A DNA stretch of 16,591 nucleotides from Chloroflexi bacterium RBG_16_64_43 (GTDB lineage Bacteria; Chloroflexota; Anaerolineae; Anaerolineales; RBG-16-64-43): the NCBI GenBank assembly GCA_001796965.1, contig MGOA01000042.1, forward strand, positions 1 to 16,591. The letters run 5' to 3'. A model generated the notes under the pieces. The model was not told the origin of the DNA. It was given only the letters and a program-made list of their open reading frames with translations, and ran no database searches. A program made the translations under genes and the position numbers. Below, one piece after another: positions 6,916 to 13,758 of this stretch; the stretch's first letter is position 1, and each line of letters starts with the position of its first letter.

Positions 6916-7884
6916 ATGGCCATTCGCGCGATGCTCTTGCACAATCCACTGGCAGGGCGCTTCCCATCGTACCGGCTGGTAGCGCGAGCGGCGCGTATCT
7001 TCGAACGCCACGGGTGGCAAACCGACATCCACAGCGTGACCGCGCCGGAGCACGTCGCCGACCGCGCGCGGGATGCGGCGCGAGCCGGCTATCAGGTGGT
7101 CGTCGCGGCGGGAGGCGACGGCACCGCGGGGCAGGTGGCCGCCGGCCTGGCGGGAAGCCAGACCGCACTGGCGGTGCTGCCCTCCGGCACGGGCAATGTG
7201 TGGGCGCAGGAACTGCACTTGCCCCGGCTGGCGTGGTTCGACTGGCTGGCACTCGATCGGGCAGCGGTTGCTTTGGTCCAAGGCCGGATCCATCGAATCG
7301 ATGTGGGCCGCTGCAACGGCGAGGTGTTCCTGTTGTGGGCCGGCGTCGGGCTGGACGCCATTGTGGTTCGCCGCAAGGAACCGGTGCGCCGATGGCACAG
7401 GCAATTCGCGATGGGCAGCTACTTTGCGACGGCGGTCTGGTCGGCCCTCGACTGGCACGGGGTCGATCTTGTTGTGCGCACGGAGAGCCGGGAAATCCAA
7501 GGCCACTACTTGCTGGCGGTCGTGACGAATATCCATGCCTACGGAGGTGGATTATTCCAGCTCGCGCCCGATGCACGGGTCGATGACGGCTGGCTCGACC
7601 TATGGCTCTTCGGAGGACGATCATTCCCCGAGACTCTCCAGCGGGCCTGGACGCTCTTCACTGGCCGCCATGTGAGCGATCCGAACATCCAGAGAATCGG
7701 CTTCCATAGACTGACGTTGCACGCAGATTCGCCGGCCGGCATACAAGTGGATGGGGAGCCGCGCCAAGGGCGCTTCCCGGTTGAAATCGAGGTTTGGCCG
7801 CGGGCGTTGAACGTCCTGGTTCCGGCTGAGGCGCCGCGCACGTTGTTCGTAGACGGAGTGGGCGAGGCGCTGCACGAGGCCTGA
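6916..7884 (+). CDS. Diacylglycerol kinase catalytic-domain lipid kinase (YegS/DgkB family)
   Basis: The 322-residue cytosolic or membrane-peripheral kinase would phosphorylate a lipid such as diacylglycerol, phosphatidylglycerol or another alcohol-bearing lipid with ATP. Family motifs are HNPLAG (9-14), the nucleotide-binding GGDGT (66-70), LPSGTGN (88-94), AGVGLDA (142-148), the lipid-side segment beginning NIHAYGGG (205-212), DGWLDL (224-229) and QVDGEP near the C-terminus (277-282). Length fits the family. The ATG start is supported by GAGG four bases upstream. The closest function is between DgkB-type diacylglycerol kinase and YegS-type phosphatidylglycerol kinase; motifs do not separate them. 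The gene is divergent from the Ser/Thr kinase gene. No terminator is evident before the secG promoter about 85 bases downstream. Confidence 0.9.
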   Translation: MAIRAMLLHNPLAGRFPSYRLVARAARIFERHGWQTDIHSVTAPEHVADRARDAARAGYQVVVAAGGDGTAGQVAAGLAGSQTALAVLPSGTGNVWAQELHLPRLAWFDWLALDRAAVALVQGRIHRIDVGRCNGEVFLLWAGVGLDAIVVRRKEPVRRWHRQFAMGSYFATAVWSALDWHGVDLVVRTESREIQGHYLLAVVTNIHAYGGGLFQLAPDARVDDGWLDLWLFGGRSFPETLQRAWTLFTGRHVSDPNIQRIGFHRLTLHADSPAGIQVDGEPRQGRFPVEIEVWPRALNVLVPAEAPRTLFVDGVGEALHEA

Positions 7885-7966
7885 CCCGCGGCGAGCGAGG
7901 GCGGAGTGCGGCCTACCGTGCCTCGCAGGACTAAGCGGAGCTTCGCCACTTCCGGACGATGCGTTC

Positions 7967-7991
7967 TGATATAATGCGCACTCGCGCACTC
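7967..7991 (+). promoter_or_regulatory. Extended -10 promoter and repeated leader of secG
   Basis: TGATATAAT (7967-7975) is a perfect extended -10 box with no clear -35 partner. Transcription would start near 7982. The 8-base unit GCGCACTC is repeated in tandem at 7976-7983 and 7984-7991. CACTCGCGCGTGTG (7987-8000) is a near-palindrome just ahead of the AGGAGG ribosome site at 8001-8006. Confidence 0.65.
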
Positions 7992-8010
7992 GCGCGTGTG
8001 AGGAGGCAGC

Positions 8011-8235
8011 GTGGCAACGTATCTCAATCTGGCACAAATCGTGCTGGGGGCCGCACTGATTGCGGCGATTGTCCTGCAAAGCAAAGAGGCCGGGCTGGGC
8101 GGGTTCATGGGCGGTGAGGCGGGCGGCGTCTTCCGCGCCCGGCGCGGCGTCGAGAAGACTCTCTTCAATATCACCATCGTGTTGAGCGTGTTGTTCTTTG
8201 CCATGGCGCTCGTCAACGTCATGGTGGTCGGATAA
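8011..8235 (+). CDS. secG: Preprotein translocase subunit SecG
   Basis: The 74-residue inner-membrane protein is the small accessory subunit of the SecYEG protein-export channel. It has the expected two transmembrane helices (about 4-22 and 52-72). The conserved cytoplasmic loop begins LQSKEAGLGG (22-31) and continues through a glycine-rich stretch to the FRARRGVEKTLF segment before helix 2. Length is normal for compact bacterial SecG. The start is GTG at 8011, with AGGAGG four bases upstream. It is the first gene of a probable two-gene unit with the solute-binding protein 85 bases downstream, driven by the extended -10 promoter at 7967-7975. Confidence 0.93.
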   Translation: MATYLNLAQIVLGAALIAAIVLQSKEAGLGGFMGGEAGGVFRARRGVEKTLFNITIVLSVLFFAMALVNVMVVG

Positions 8236-8320
8236 TCCTCAACTTCGAGCGGCCGCCGCTGCAGGCTGGCCGTGCCGCGGCTCGCGCTGCGCGTGGTTCC
8301 GCCTCCGCTCCCACACACGA

Positions 8321-10024
8321 ATGAAAAGGTTTCGTTGGCAAATCCTGGTCGCCGTGGCAGGCGTGGTGGCCATCCTGTTGTTGCTGCTGGCCGTCAAGGG
8401 GCCGGTCTTGCGGCCGAACGCGCCGGCCGTGCAGGCTGTGCGCGGCGGTATCTACCGCGAGGCTTTGGTCGGCAGCCTGCAGCGGCTCAATCCTCTGCTC
8501 GACAGTTACAACCAGCCCGACCGGGATGTGGATCGGCTGATCTTTTCCGGGTTGGTGGGTTTCGACTCGACCGGTTCGCCGATCCCCGATCTGGCGGAGG
8601 GCTGGGTCATCGGCGACGATGGTCTCTCATACACCGTCATCCTGAGGCCGGATGTGACCTGGCACGACGGGGAGCCCATCACCTCGCGTGACGTCTTGTA
8701 CACCTACGGTGTACTCCAAGACAAGAACTACCCCGGTCCGCAGGACCTGGCACGCCTATGGCGGTCGGTCAATGTCACGGCCCACGACGAACGGACGGTC
8801 GTGTTCACATTGCCCGAGCCGTTTGCACCCTTCTTGGACTTCCTTTCGCAAGGTCTTTTGCCCGAGCATATACTTCGCGAGGTTTCCGCGGCCGACTTGG
8901 CGGGTCAGACTTTCAACATCTCTCCCGTCGGCAGCGGCCCCTTCCGCCTCGACCATCTGCTGGTCGAGCAGGAGAGGATCACCGGGCTGGTCCTCACGCC
9001 ATTCGAGAAGCATCACGGCCCCAAGGCCTATCTCGAGGAAGTCGAATTTCGATACTTCCCGAGTGTGGAGGCGGCTTTTGGTGCGCTGGAGGCGGGCCAA
9101 GTCATGGGGCTGGGCGGGTTGACGCCGCCGCTCGTGGAACGCGCGCTGCGCCTCTCGACCTCGCAAATGTTCTCCGCCCGCGAACCGAGGATGGCGCTGG
9201 TCTTTTTCAATCTCAAGAACGAGGAGGCTCCGTTCTTTGCCTCCCGCGAAGTGCGGCGGGCACTGCTTCTGGCGATCAATCGCCAGCGGATCATCGACTC
9301 GGTGCTCTTCGGGCAAGCGGTGCTGGCTGCTGGGCCGCTCCTGCCGGGCTCGTGGGCAGCCGACCCGGCCATCACGCCCGAGACCTACGATCCGCTGCAG
9401 GCCGAACGTCTGCTTGAGGCTGCGGGCTGGAAGCTGCCGACCGGGGCCACCCCCGGCGATGCCTCCTACCTTCGCACGAAGGAGGAGACCCTGCTTCGAT
9501 TCAGCCTCGCCCACCCAGACGACGCGGTCCACACCCGTACGGCGCAGATGCTGCAAGCGATGTGGGCGGAGGTGGGCGTGCAGGTAGATCTGCTGGCCGT
9601 TCCTGCGGGCTCGCTCGTTCGCGATTACCTGGCGCCTCGCTCCTACCAGGCGGTGTTGGGGGATCTTAGCTTGGCGCGCTTCCCCGATCCCGACCCTTAC
9701 ACCTTTTGGCATCAGACTCAGATTTCGAGCGGCCAGAACTACTCCCAACTCGACGACCGATCGATTAGCGAGGTGCTTGAGATCGCGCGCACAGAGCCCA
9801 ACCCTGTCGCTCGGGCGAAGCTGTATCGCTCGTTTCAGTACCGCTTCAACTACCAGGTGCCCGCGCTCGTGTTGTGGTACCCCACCTATTCATATGCGCT
9901 CGACGTGCGCCTGAACGGAGTCCGCTTGGGCCCGCTGGTCGACGCCAGTGACCGGCTGACCTCGCTCTCGCAGTGGTACCTCATCTCAGCCCCGGCCACG
10001 CCCGAAACGGTGTCCACGCCCTGA
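8321..10024 (+). CDS. Peptide/oligopeptide-type ABC transporter substrate-binding protein (SBP family 5)
   Basis: The 567-residue extracytoplasmic binding protein is related to DppA/OppA, which deliver peptides, nickel or sugars to an ABC importer. A basic N-terminus and strong hydrophobic helix (about 8-25) are followed by the mature fold: GGIYREALVGSLQRLNPLL (42-60), the family signature LAEGW (91-95) leading to YTVILRPDVTW, then WHDGEPITSRDV (114-125). No cysteine follows the hydrophobic segment, so it is not a lipoprotein; an uncleaved anchor is likely. The ATG at 8321 directly precedes the signal segment. It lacks any visible Shine-Dalgarno sequence, which is odd, but upstream in-frame starts overlap secG and give a poor N-terminus. 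No permease or ATPase genes are adjacent. It probably shares the secG transcript. Ligand unknown. Confidence 0.88.
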   Translation: MKRFRWQILVAVAGVVAILLLLLAVKGPVLRPNAPAVQAVRGGIYREALVGSLQRLNPLLDSYNQPDRDVDRLIFSGLVGFDSTGSPIPDLAEGWVIGDDGLSYTVILRPDVTWHDGEPITSRDVLYTYGVLQDKNYPGPQDLARLWRSVNVTAHDERTVVFTLPEPFAPFLDFLSQGLLPEHILREVSAADLAGQTFNISPVGSGPFRLDHLLVEQERITGLVLTPFEKHHGPKAYLEEVEFRYFPSVEAAFGALEAGQVMGLGGLTPPLVERALRLSTSQMFSAREPRMALVFFNLKNEEAPFFASREVRRALLLAINRQRIIDSVLFGQAVLAAGPLLPGSWAADPAITPETYDPLQAERLLEAAGWKLPTGATPGDASYLRTKEETLLRFSLAHPDDAVHTRTAQMLQAMWAEVGVQVDLLAVPAGSLVRDYLAPRSYQAVLGDLSLARFPDPDPYTFWHQTQISSGQNYSQLDDRSISEVLEIARTEPNPVARAKLYRSFQYRFNYQVPALVLWYPTYSYALDVRLNGVRLGPLVDASDRLTSLSQWYLISAPATPETVSTP

Positions 10025-10061
10025 GCCTTGCGGGCTGGAGGCGAGTGGTTCATCGAAACAA

Positions 10062-10087
10062 ACAGGGGCCGGATTTCCGGCCCCTGT
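10062..10087 (-). terminator. Intrinsic terminator of the HesB/IscA gene (possibly bidirectional)
   Basis: ACAGGGGCCGG (10062-10072) pairs with CCGGCCCCTGT (10077-10087) in an 11-base-pair stem with loop ATTT. On the minus strand the stem is followed by TTGTTTCG, a usable U-rich tail for the gene ending at 10114. On the plus strand the tail is CGATTCTC, weaker, but the hairpin also lies 38 bases after the solute-binding protein stop. Confidence 0.7.
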
Positions 10088-10113
10088 CGATTCTCGTGGG
10101 GGAAGTGCTTGCC

Positions 10114-10512
10114 CTAACCGCAGCCGCATTCCCCGGTCGCATGTGCCTCGTGAGTTGAATCCGCCGTGCGGAAGGATTTGCCGCAGCCGCAGCTCCACAC
10201 TGCGTTCGGGTTGGAGATATGGAAATCACCGCCCAGGCTGTCGCTGACGAAATCGATCGTTGAGCCTTGCATAAAGCTGTACGACTCCGGATCGATTACG
10301 ATCCGCACCCCGCCCTCGTAATCGAACTTGCGGTCGGTCTCGCGTTCTTGGGTGGCCGGCGACATCCCATAGCGGTACCCGCTGCAGCCGCCCGGGTCGA
10401 CGAACAAGCGCAAAGCCTTGCCTTCCATTGCGTGCTTGCTCAGCTCGCCTCGAACAGCTTCCACGGCGGTCGGCGTAAGGACGATCGCCTCCGCTTGAGT
10501 TTCTATTTCCAT
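10114..10512 (-). CDS. HesB/IscA/ErpA-type iron-sulfur carrier protein
   Basis: The 132-residue A-type carrier would receive Fe-S clusters and pass them to apo-enzymes in the cytoplasm. The three conserved ligand cysteines are present: C43 in PGGCSGYRYGM and C108/C110 in WSCGCGKSF. The N-terminal LTPTAVEAVR and the middle FVSDSLGGDFHISNPNA are typical. A C-terminal extension (about 115-132) contains two His and ends ECGCG, repeating the CGCG motif with C129 and C131. The ATG at 10512 has an excellent ribosome site, GGAGGAGG, five bases upstream. A strong promoter lies at 10555-10583 and a terminator at 10062-10087, so it appears monocistronic. ErpA is the best guess within the family, but ErpA and IscA cannot be told apart here. 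Confidence 0.92.
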   Translation of the reverse strand: MEIETQAEAIVLTPTAVEAVRGELSKHAMEGKALRLFVDPGGCSGYRYGMSPATQERETDRKFDYEGGVRIVIDPESYSFMQGSTIDFVSDSLGGDFHISNPNAVWSCGCGKSFRTADSTHEAHATGECGCG

Positions 10513-10554
10513 CTGGACCTCCTCCCGCAGGATTCACCACTAGTAACGAGATAC

Positions 10555-10583
10555 ATCTTATCCGAATAATTCCCGCTCGTCAA
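10555..10583 (-). promoter_or_regulatory. Sigma-70-type promoter of the HesB/IscA gene
   Basis: On the minus strand TTGACG (10583-10578) and TAAGAT (10560-10555) are separated by exactly 17 bases. Transcription would begin near 10548, giving a leader of about 36 bases that includes the strong ribosome site. Confidence 0.65.
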
Positions 10584-10678
10584 TTGGAGCTGGATTTAGC
10601 CTTGGAGAAGGCGGATTGCCGAGATTCTTCGATTGGGGAAACTGCGCAAGGGGCGTTCAGCGAGAGAAGGCCGGCGGG

Positions 10679-11290
10679 TTATCCCTGGCGCGGGATTGGA
10701 GGATCCCGGTCGAGCCACAGCTCGCGGTATACGCGATCCCAATCGGAGAGACCGCGAAGCGCGACCACCGCACCAACGGCGATGGCAATCTGGGCCGCCA
10801 GCGAGGGCACACCGGCCACAACCAGGATCGGGCCAATCAGAAGCCCGGTGAGCAAGTTGGCGCGCGCGGTGTGGCGCAGCCCCAGATTGCAGGCGGCTCC
10901 CACGCCGACGGCCATCACCAATGCGAGTGGGTGTGCCGCAAGCACCGCACCGGCCGCCGTTGCCATCCCCATCCCGCCGCGGAAGCCCGCAAGCACGGGC
11001 CAGCAATGGCCGGCCACGGCCATGCCCGCTGCAAGGGGGATGGCCCAAGGGCCGCCGGCCCAGTGCGCGAGCAGCACCGCCATCACACCTTTGCTCCCGT
11101 CCAATGCCAACGTCACCAAGCCGGCCAGCCACCCGGCTTGGCGCATCACATTGGTGGCCCCCGCGTGGCCCGAACCGGCCTCACGAACGTCCTTGCGCGC
11201 GGCGACTCTGCCCACCCACACCGCGAAGGGCAGCGAGCCGATCAGGTACCCTGCGAATCCTATCGCCAGCCAGCGTAGCGGGTCGGTCAC
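10679..11290 (-). CDS. PlsY-like glycerol-3-phosphate acyltransferase family membrane protein
   Basis: The 203-residue polytopic membrane protein belongs to the PlsY family. Its members transfer an acyl group from acyl-phosphate to glycerol-3-phosphate, the first step of phospholipid synthesis. Family features are YLIGSLPFA (15-23), R36 and GSGHAGATNVMR (39-50), DGSKG (64-68) and AGHCWPVLAGFRGGMG (93-108). Three conserved positions deviate from the usual pattern. GSGN is GSGH at H42, the GGKG loop is GGMG at M107, and the C-terminal His-Asn-Glu motif is not recognisable in RGLSDWDRVYRELWLD (179-194). It may be a divergent enzyme or a paralogue with changed function. The start is GTG at 11290 with only a weak CAGGG site. 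It lies 39 bases after the 777-codon gene and is probably co-transcribed with it. Confidence 0.8.
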   Translation of the reverse strand: MTDPLRWLAIGFAGYLIGSLPFAVWVGRVAARKDVREAGSGHAGATNVMRQAGWLAGLVTLALDGSKGVMAVLLAHWAGGPWAIPLAAGMAVAGHCWPVLAGFRGGMGMATAAGAVLAAHPLALVMAVGVGAACNLGLRHTARANLLTGLLIGPILVVAGVPSLAAQIAIAVGAVVALRGLSDWDRVYRELWLDRDPPIPRQG

Positions 11291-11329
11291 GGAGGGCCCT
11301 GCTGGTCGGACTGCTTGCTTCGCGGCCGG

Positions 11330-13663
11330 TTAGAGGAAGGCAATCTGATCCCCCGGGTTGCCGAGCGGGTCGAGCCCGAGACGCTCTTCAAGCGATTCGC
11401 GCGTGAGCAGCGCGTCATCCAGCATGCGCCGGACGTGGCGGAACTTGAGGAAACGCCACCCGTTTTCCACAGCTTGCCGCAGCAGCCAATTGCGGCGCAT
11501 CTTGTACTCCACTAGAGAGACGCGCCCGCCCGGCAGAACCACCCAGGCGTGGGAAGGATCAAGGCGCGGGTCGAGCAGGTAGCGCCCGAATGCAGCGGAG
11601 GTAATCAGGAAGAAACGAATCGCCGGCGCATCGTCGCCCTCGTGGAATTCGAGGGGGTTAACCCCCGTTAGGCGGAAACCAAAACGCTCGCCCAAACGGA
11701 TGAGCGCTGAGCGCACCGATTCGAGATCGGCCGCGCGACGCTCGGCCAGATCCTCGGGGCGCAGGCTCCAATACAGCTGCGATTCGTCCTCCTGCCCGTA
11801 CGATCGCAGGCAGGCTCGCACCAGGCGCGTCTCGGGCGTGAGCAGGCCGGGAAAGGTCTCGCACACCAGGCGGTCGAACGTCTCATGCGTGGAAGGTCCT
11901 TGCTCGGCCAGCAAGCGCGCGATTTCTGCCTCGACCCGATCGGCCAGCGGGATGGAGGCGGCCTGCGGGTCGTGCATCCACCAAGTGGAACCCAGGTCGC
12001 TCTCCTCCCCTTTGGCGGCCGCCACCTGGGGGTGGGCCTCGGCGGCCTCATTCACCGCGGCCTGGCAGTGGGTGAATTCGGATTCAGCCTCGCCGGAGGG
12101 CGAGGGGAGCAGATGCCCCAAGGCGACCTGCGACCAAGCTGCCGCGTGAAGGATCTCCCAGGCTGTGGGTTCCGAGCGGTCGAGGATGACCTGGTAGGCA
12201 GCCTGCTGGGCAACCTGACGCGCCGCGTCAAGGCCGGACAATTGCGGTGCCGGGCCAAGCAGTTCTCGTCGGCCGGCGGCCCGCCACACGAGTTGAGCCG
12301 TATCGGTATCTGCGCGCAGGGCGCGGCCCTCGAGTTGGAAGCCGGCGCGGTCGAACGACCACAAGGCGGCTGCCAGGAAGCCCGGCTCCGATTCCCCCAG
12401 CAACCCGACGACGGGGACTCCCGAAGCCAGGTGGGGCGAAAGGCTCTCGGCGGAGGTCAGCAGGGCATTGGCGTGCCAGGCCCAGTCGTATCGCCGGCGA
12501 TGTAAGACTCCGCGCAGGGGCGCCACCGCCGCCGCCCCCCACAGCCAGCCGGCCCAGGCCGCCGAGAGAGTCCACAACGCCTGATTGGGGCGAGGCAAGG
12601 CCGTGATGACACATTCGGCCTCCACCGGGTCGAGTTCGCTGGCCAGCTCGCGGGCCGATCCGGCGAACAGGCTGATCGTGTGTGGCTCGAGCGCATCGCC
12701 CGGGTGCCACCCGCGTACCGCCACCGGCGTGCGCTCTGCGCTCCACGCCGTCGCCGCCCGCTGCAGCGTCAGCCAAACATTGACTTCCTTGTAGCGAGCC
12801 GGCGCTTGCAGCGAGCGTGGGCGCTGGCGAGTGTGCGGCGCGTAGCCGCGCAGGATGTGCGCCTCATCCAAAGCCGTAATCAGCAGCGCCTCGGCCGCGC
12901 GCCGCTCGTCCTCACTCAGATCGAGGCTCTCCACCCGCACGAGGACAGAGAACAAGGCATACAACGCGCGAAGCGGGTACACCTCGAGCGCCTCTTCAGC
13001 GTGGACTCGGTCTGCGCTTCCGGGCGGAGCCAGGCGTTCCAGCGCCAGGTGGTAATAGATGCCGCGGCCCAGGTAGGGGCGGACTACCTCTTCATCTTCC
13101 GGCGTGGCCGGTTCTTCCGCTTCGTGGCCGCATTGGCTGCAGGTGTAGATGCGCGAAAGCAACCGGTCGCGATTGGCGGCCTCGGGCGAACCTGCCTCTC
13201 GCCCGGTCTCGCGGCTCCAAACGAACGCCTCCGCCTCTGTCGGCTTGTGACAGGCACTGCACGTCACCAGGTACAACTCGCGCAGATGATCTTCGAGTCG
13301 CTCCGTGGGCCGGGCGCCGGACAGCGGCGAGCGAGATGCGCCCGGCGAACCAGAGCTGGCGCGGCGGGCCGAGGCCAGCTTGGCCAACGTGCCGCGCATG
13401 ACTTCCGGCGATGGAGGTTGTGCCTGGAGTTGGATGAGCGAGCGCACGATGGGGTTGAGGCAGCCTACAAGCAAGCAAGCTCCCTCGCGGGCAAGCTCAA
13501 TTGCCAAAGCGGGCGATTGCCCGAAGGGATCGACCACAATGCGCCGCTCGCCGGCGTACCGGCGCAGGAATTCGCCTGCTACGCCGTGCGAAAACGGCGG
13601 CAAGAAGATCGCCAAGGGTTCGGGCTGGGTCGGTCGAGTGCCAGGGTAGAAGACCAGGTCCAT
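11330..13663 (-). CDS. Degenerate DNA-methylase-like protein with zinc ribbon and C-terminal V-E-x-K domain
   Basis: I do not recognise this 777-residue protein as a characterised family. Residues 20-80 resemble the SAM-binding motif of adenine/cytosine-N4 DNA methylases: VVDPFGQSPALAIEL (43-57) then GCLNP (67-71), where active enzymes have DPFxGSGT and GxDxNP. A CxxC...CxxC zinc ribbon follows (C135, C138, C175, C178). FAGSARELA (333-341) and VITALPRPNQ (352-361) occupy the place of the catalytic DPPY, here ALPR. A downstream segment, PVVGLLGESEPGFLAAALW (417-435), matches the late Rossmann strand. The order is that of the DUF1156-type methylases, but the catalytic and SAM-contact residues look lost. 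The C-terminus (about 640-777) has LVEYK (717-721) after D702, reminiscent of a PD-(D/E)XK core, then GWRFLKFRHVRRM. The ATG has AGAGG five bases upstream. It is probably the first gene of a unit with the PlsY-like gene. The methylase relationship is an inference. Confidence 0.6.
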   Translation of the reverse strand: MDLVFYPGTRPTQPEPLAIFLPPFSHGVAGEFLRRYAGERRIVVDPFGQSPALAIELAREGACLLVGCLNPIVRSLIQLQAQPPSPEVMRGTLAKLASARRASSGSPGASRSPLSGARPTERLEDHLRELYLVTCSACHKPTEAEAFVWSRETGREAGSPEAANRDRLLSRIYTCSQCGHEAEEPATPEDEEVVRPYLGRGIYYHLALERLAPPGSADRVHAEEALEVYPLRALYALFSVLVRVESLDLSEDERRAAEALLITALDEAHILRGYAPHTRQRPRSLQAPARYKEVNVWLTLQRAATAWSAERTPVAVRGWHPGDALEPHTISLFAGSARELASELDPVEAECVITALPRPNQALWTLSAAWAGWLWGAAAVAPLRGVLHRRRYDWAWHANALLTSAESLSPHLASGVPVVGLLGESEPGFLAAALWSFDRAGFQLEGRALRADTDTAQLVWRAAGRRELLGPAPQLSGLDAARQVAQQAAYQVILDRSEPTAWEILHAAAWSQVALGHLLPSPSGEAESEFTHCQAAVNEAAEAHPQVAAAKGEESDLGSTWWMHDPQAASIPLADRVEAEIARLLAEQGPSTHETFDRLVCETFPGLLTPETRLVRACLRSYGQEDESQLYWSLRPEDLAERRAADLESVRSALIRLGERFGFRLTGVNPLEFHEGDDAPAIRFFLITSAAFGRYLLDPRLDPSHAWVVLPGGRVSLVEYKMRRNWLLRQAVENGWRFLKFRHVRRMLDDALLTRESLEERLGLDPLGNPGDQIAFL

Positions 13664-13679
13664 TGCGGCCTCTGTCCAT

Positions 13680-13685
13680 AGTATA
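13680..13685 (-). promoter_or_regulatory. Candidate -10 box of the methylase-like gene
   Basis: Minus-strand TATACT (13685-13680) lies 16 bases before the ATG, placing the predicted transcript start near 13673 with a leader of about 10 bases that contains AGAGG. The -35 position (GCGGGT) does not match consensus. Confidence 0.4.
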
Positions 13686-13758
13686 GCGCGGCAAAGGGAC
13701 CGACCCGCGAATCACGATGGAGGTCACGGCCCGCTGCTGGGGGAAGCGCGGCCAGGGG

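Noticed and set aside
8756..9748. Minus-strand open frame of 330 codons
   Set aside because: It is antisense to the clearly homologous solute-binding protein and has no family features.
12680..13681. Plus-strand open frame of 333 codons
   Set aside because: It is antisense to the methylase-like gene, is rich in Arg, and has no start signal; such shadow frames are common in GC-rich DNA.
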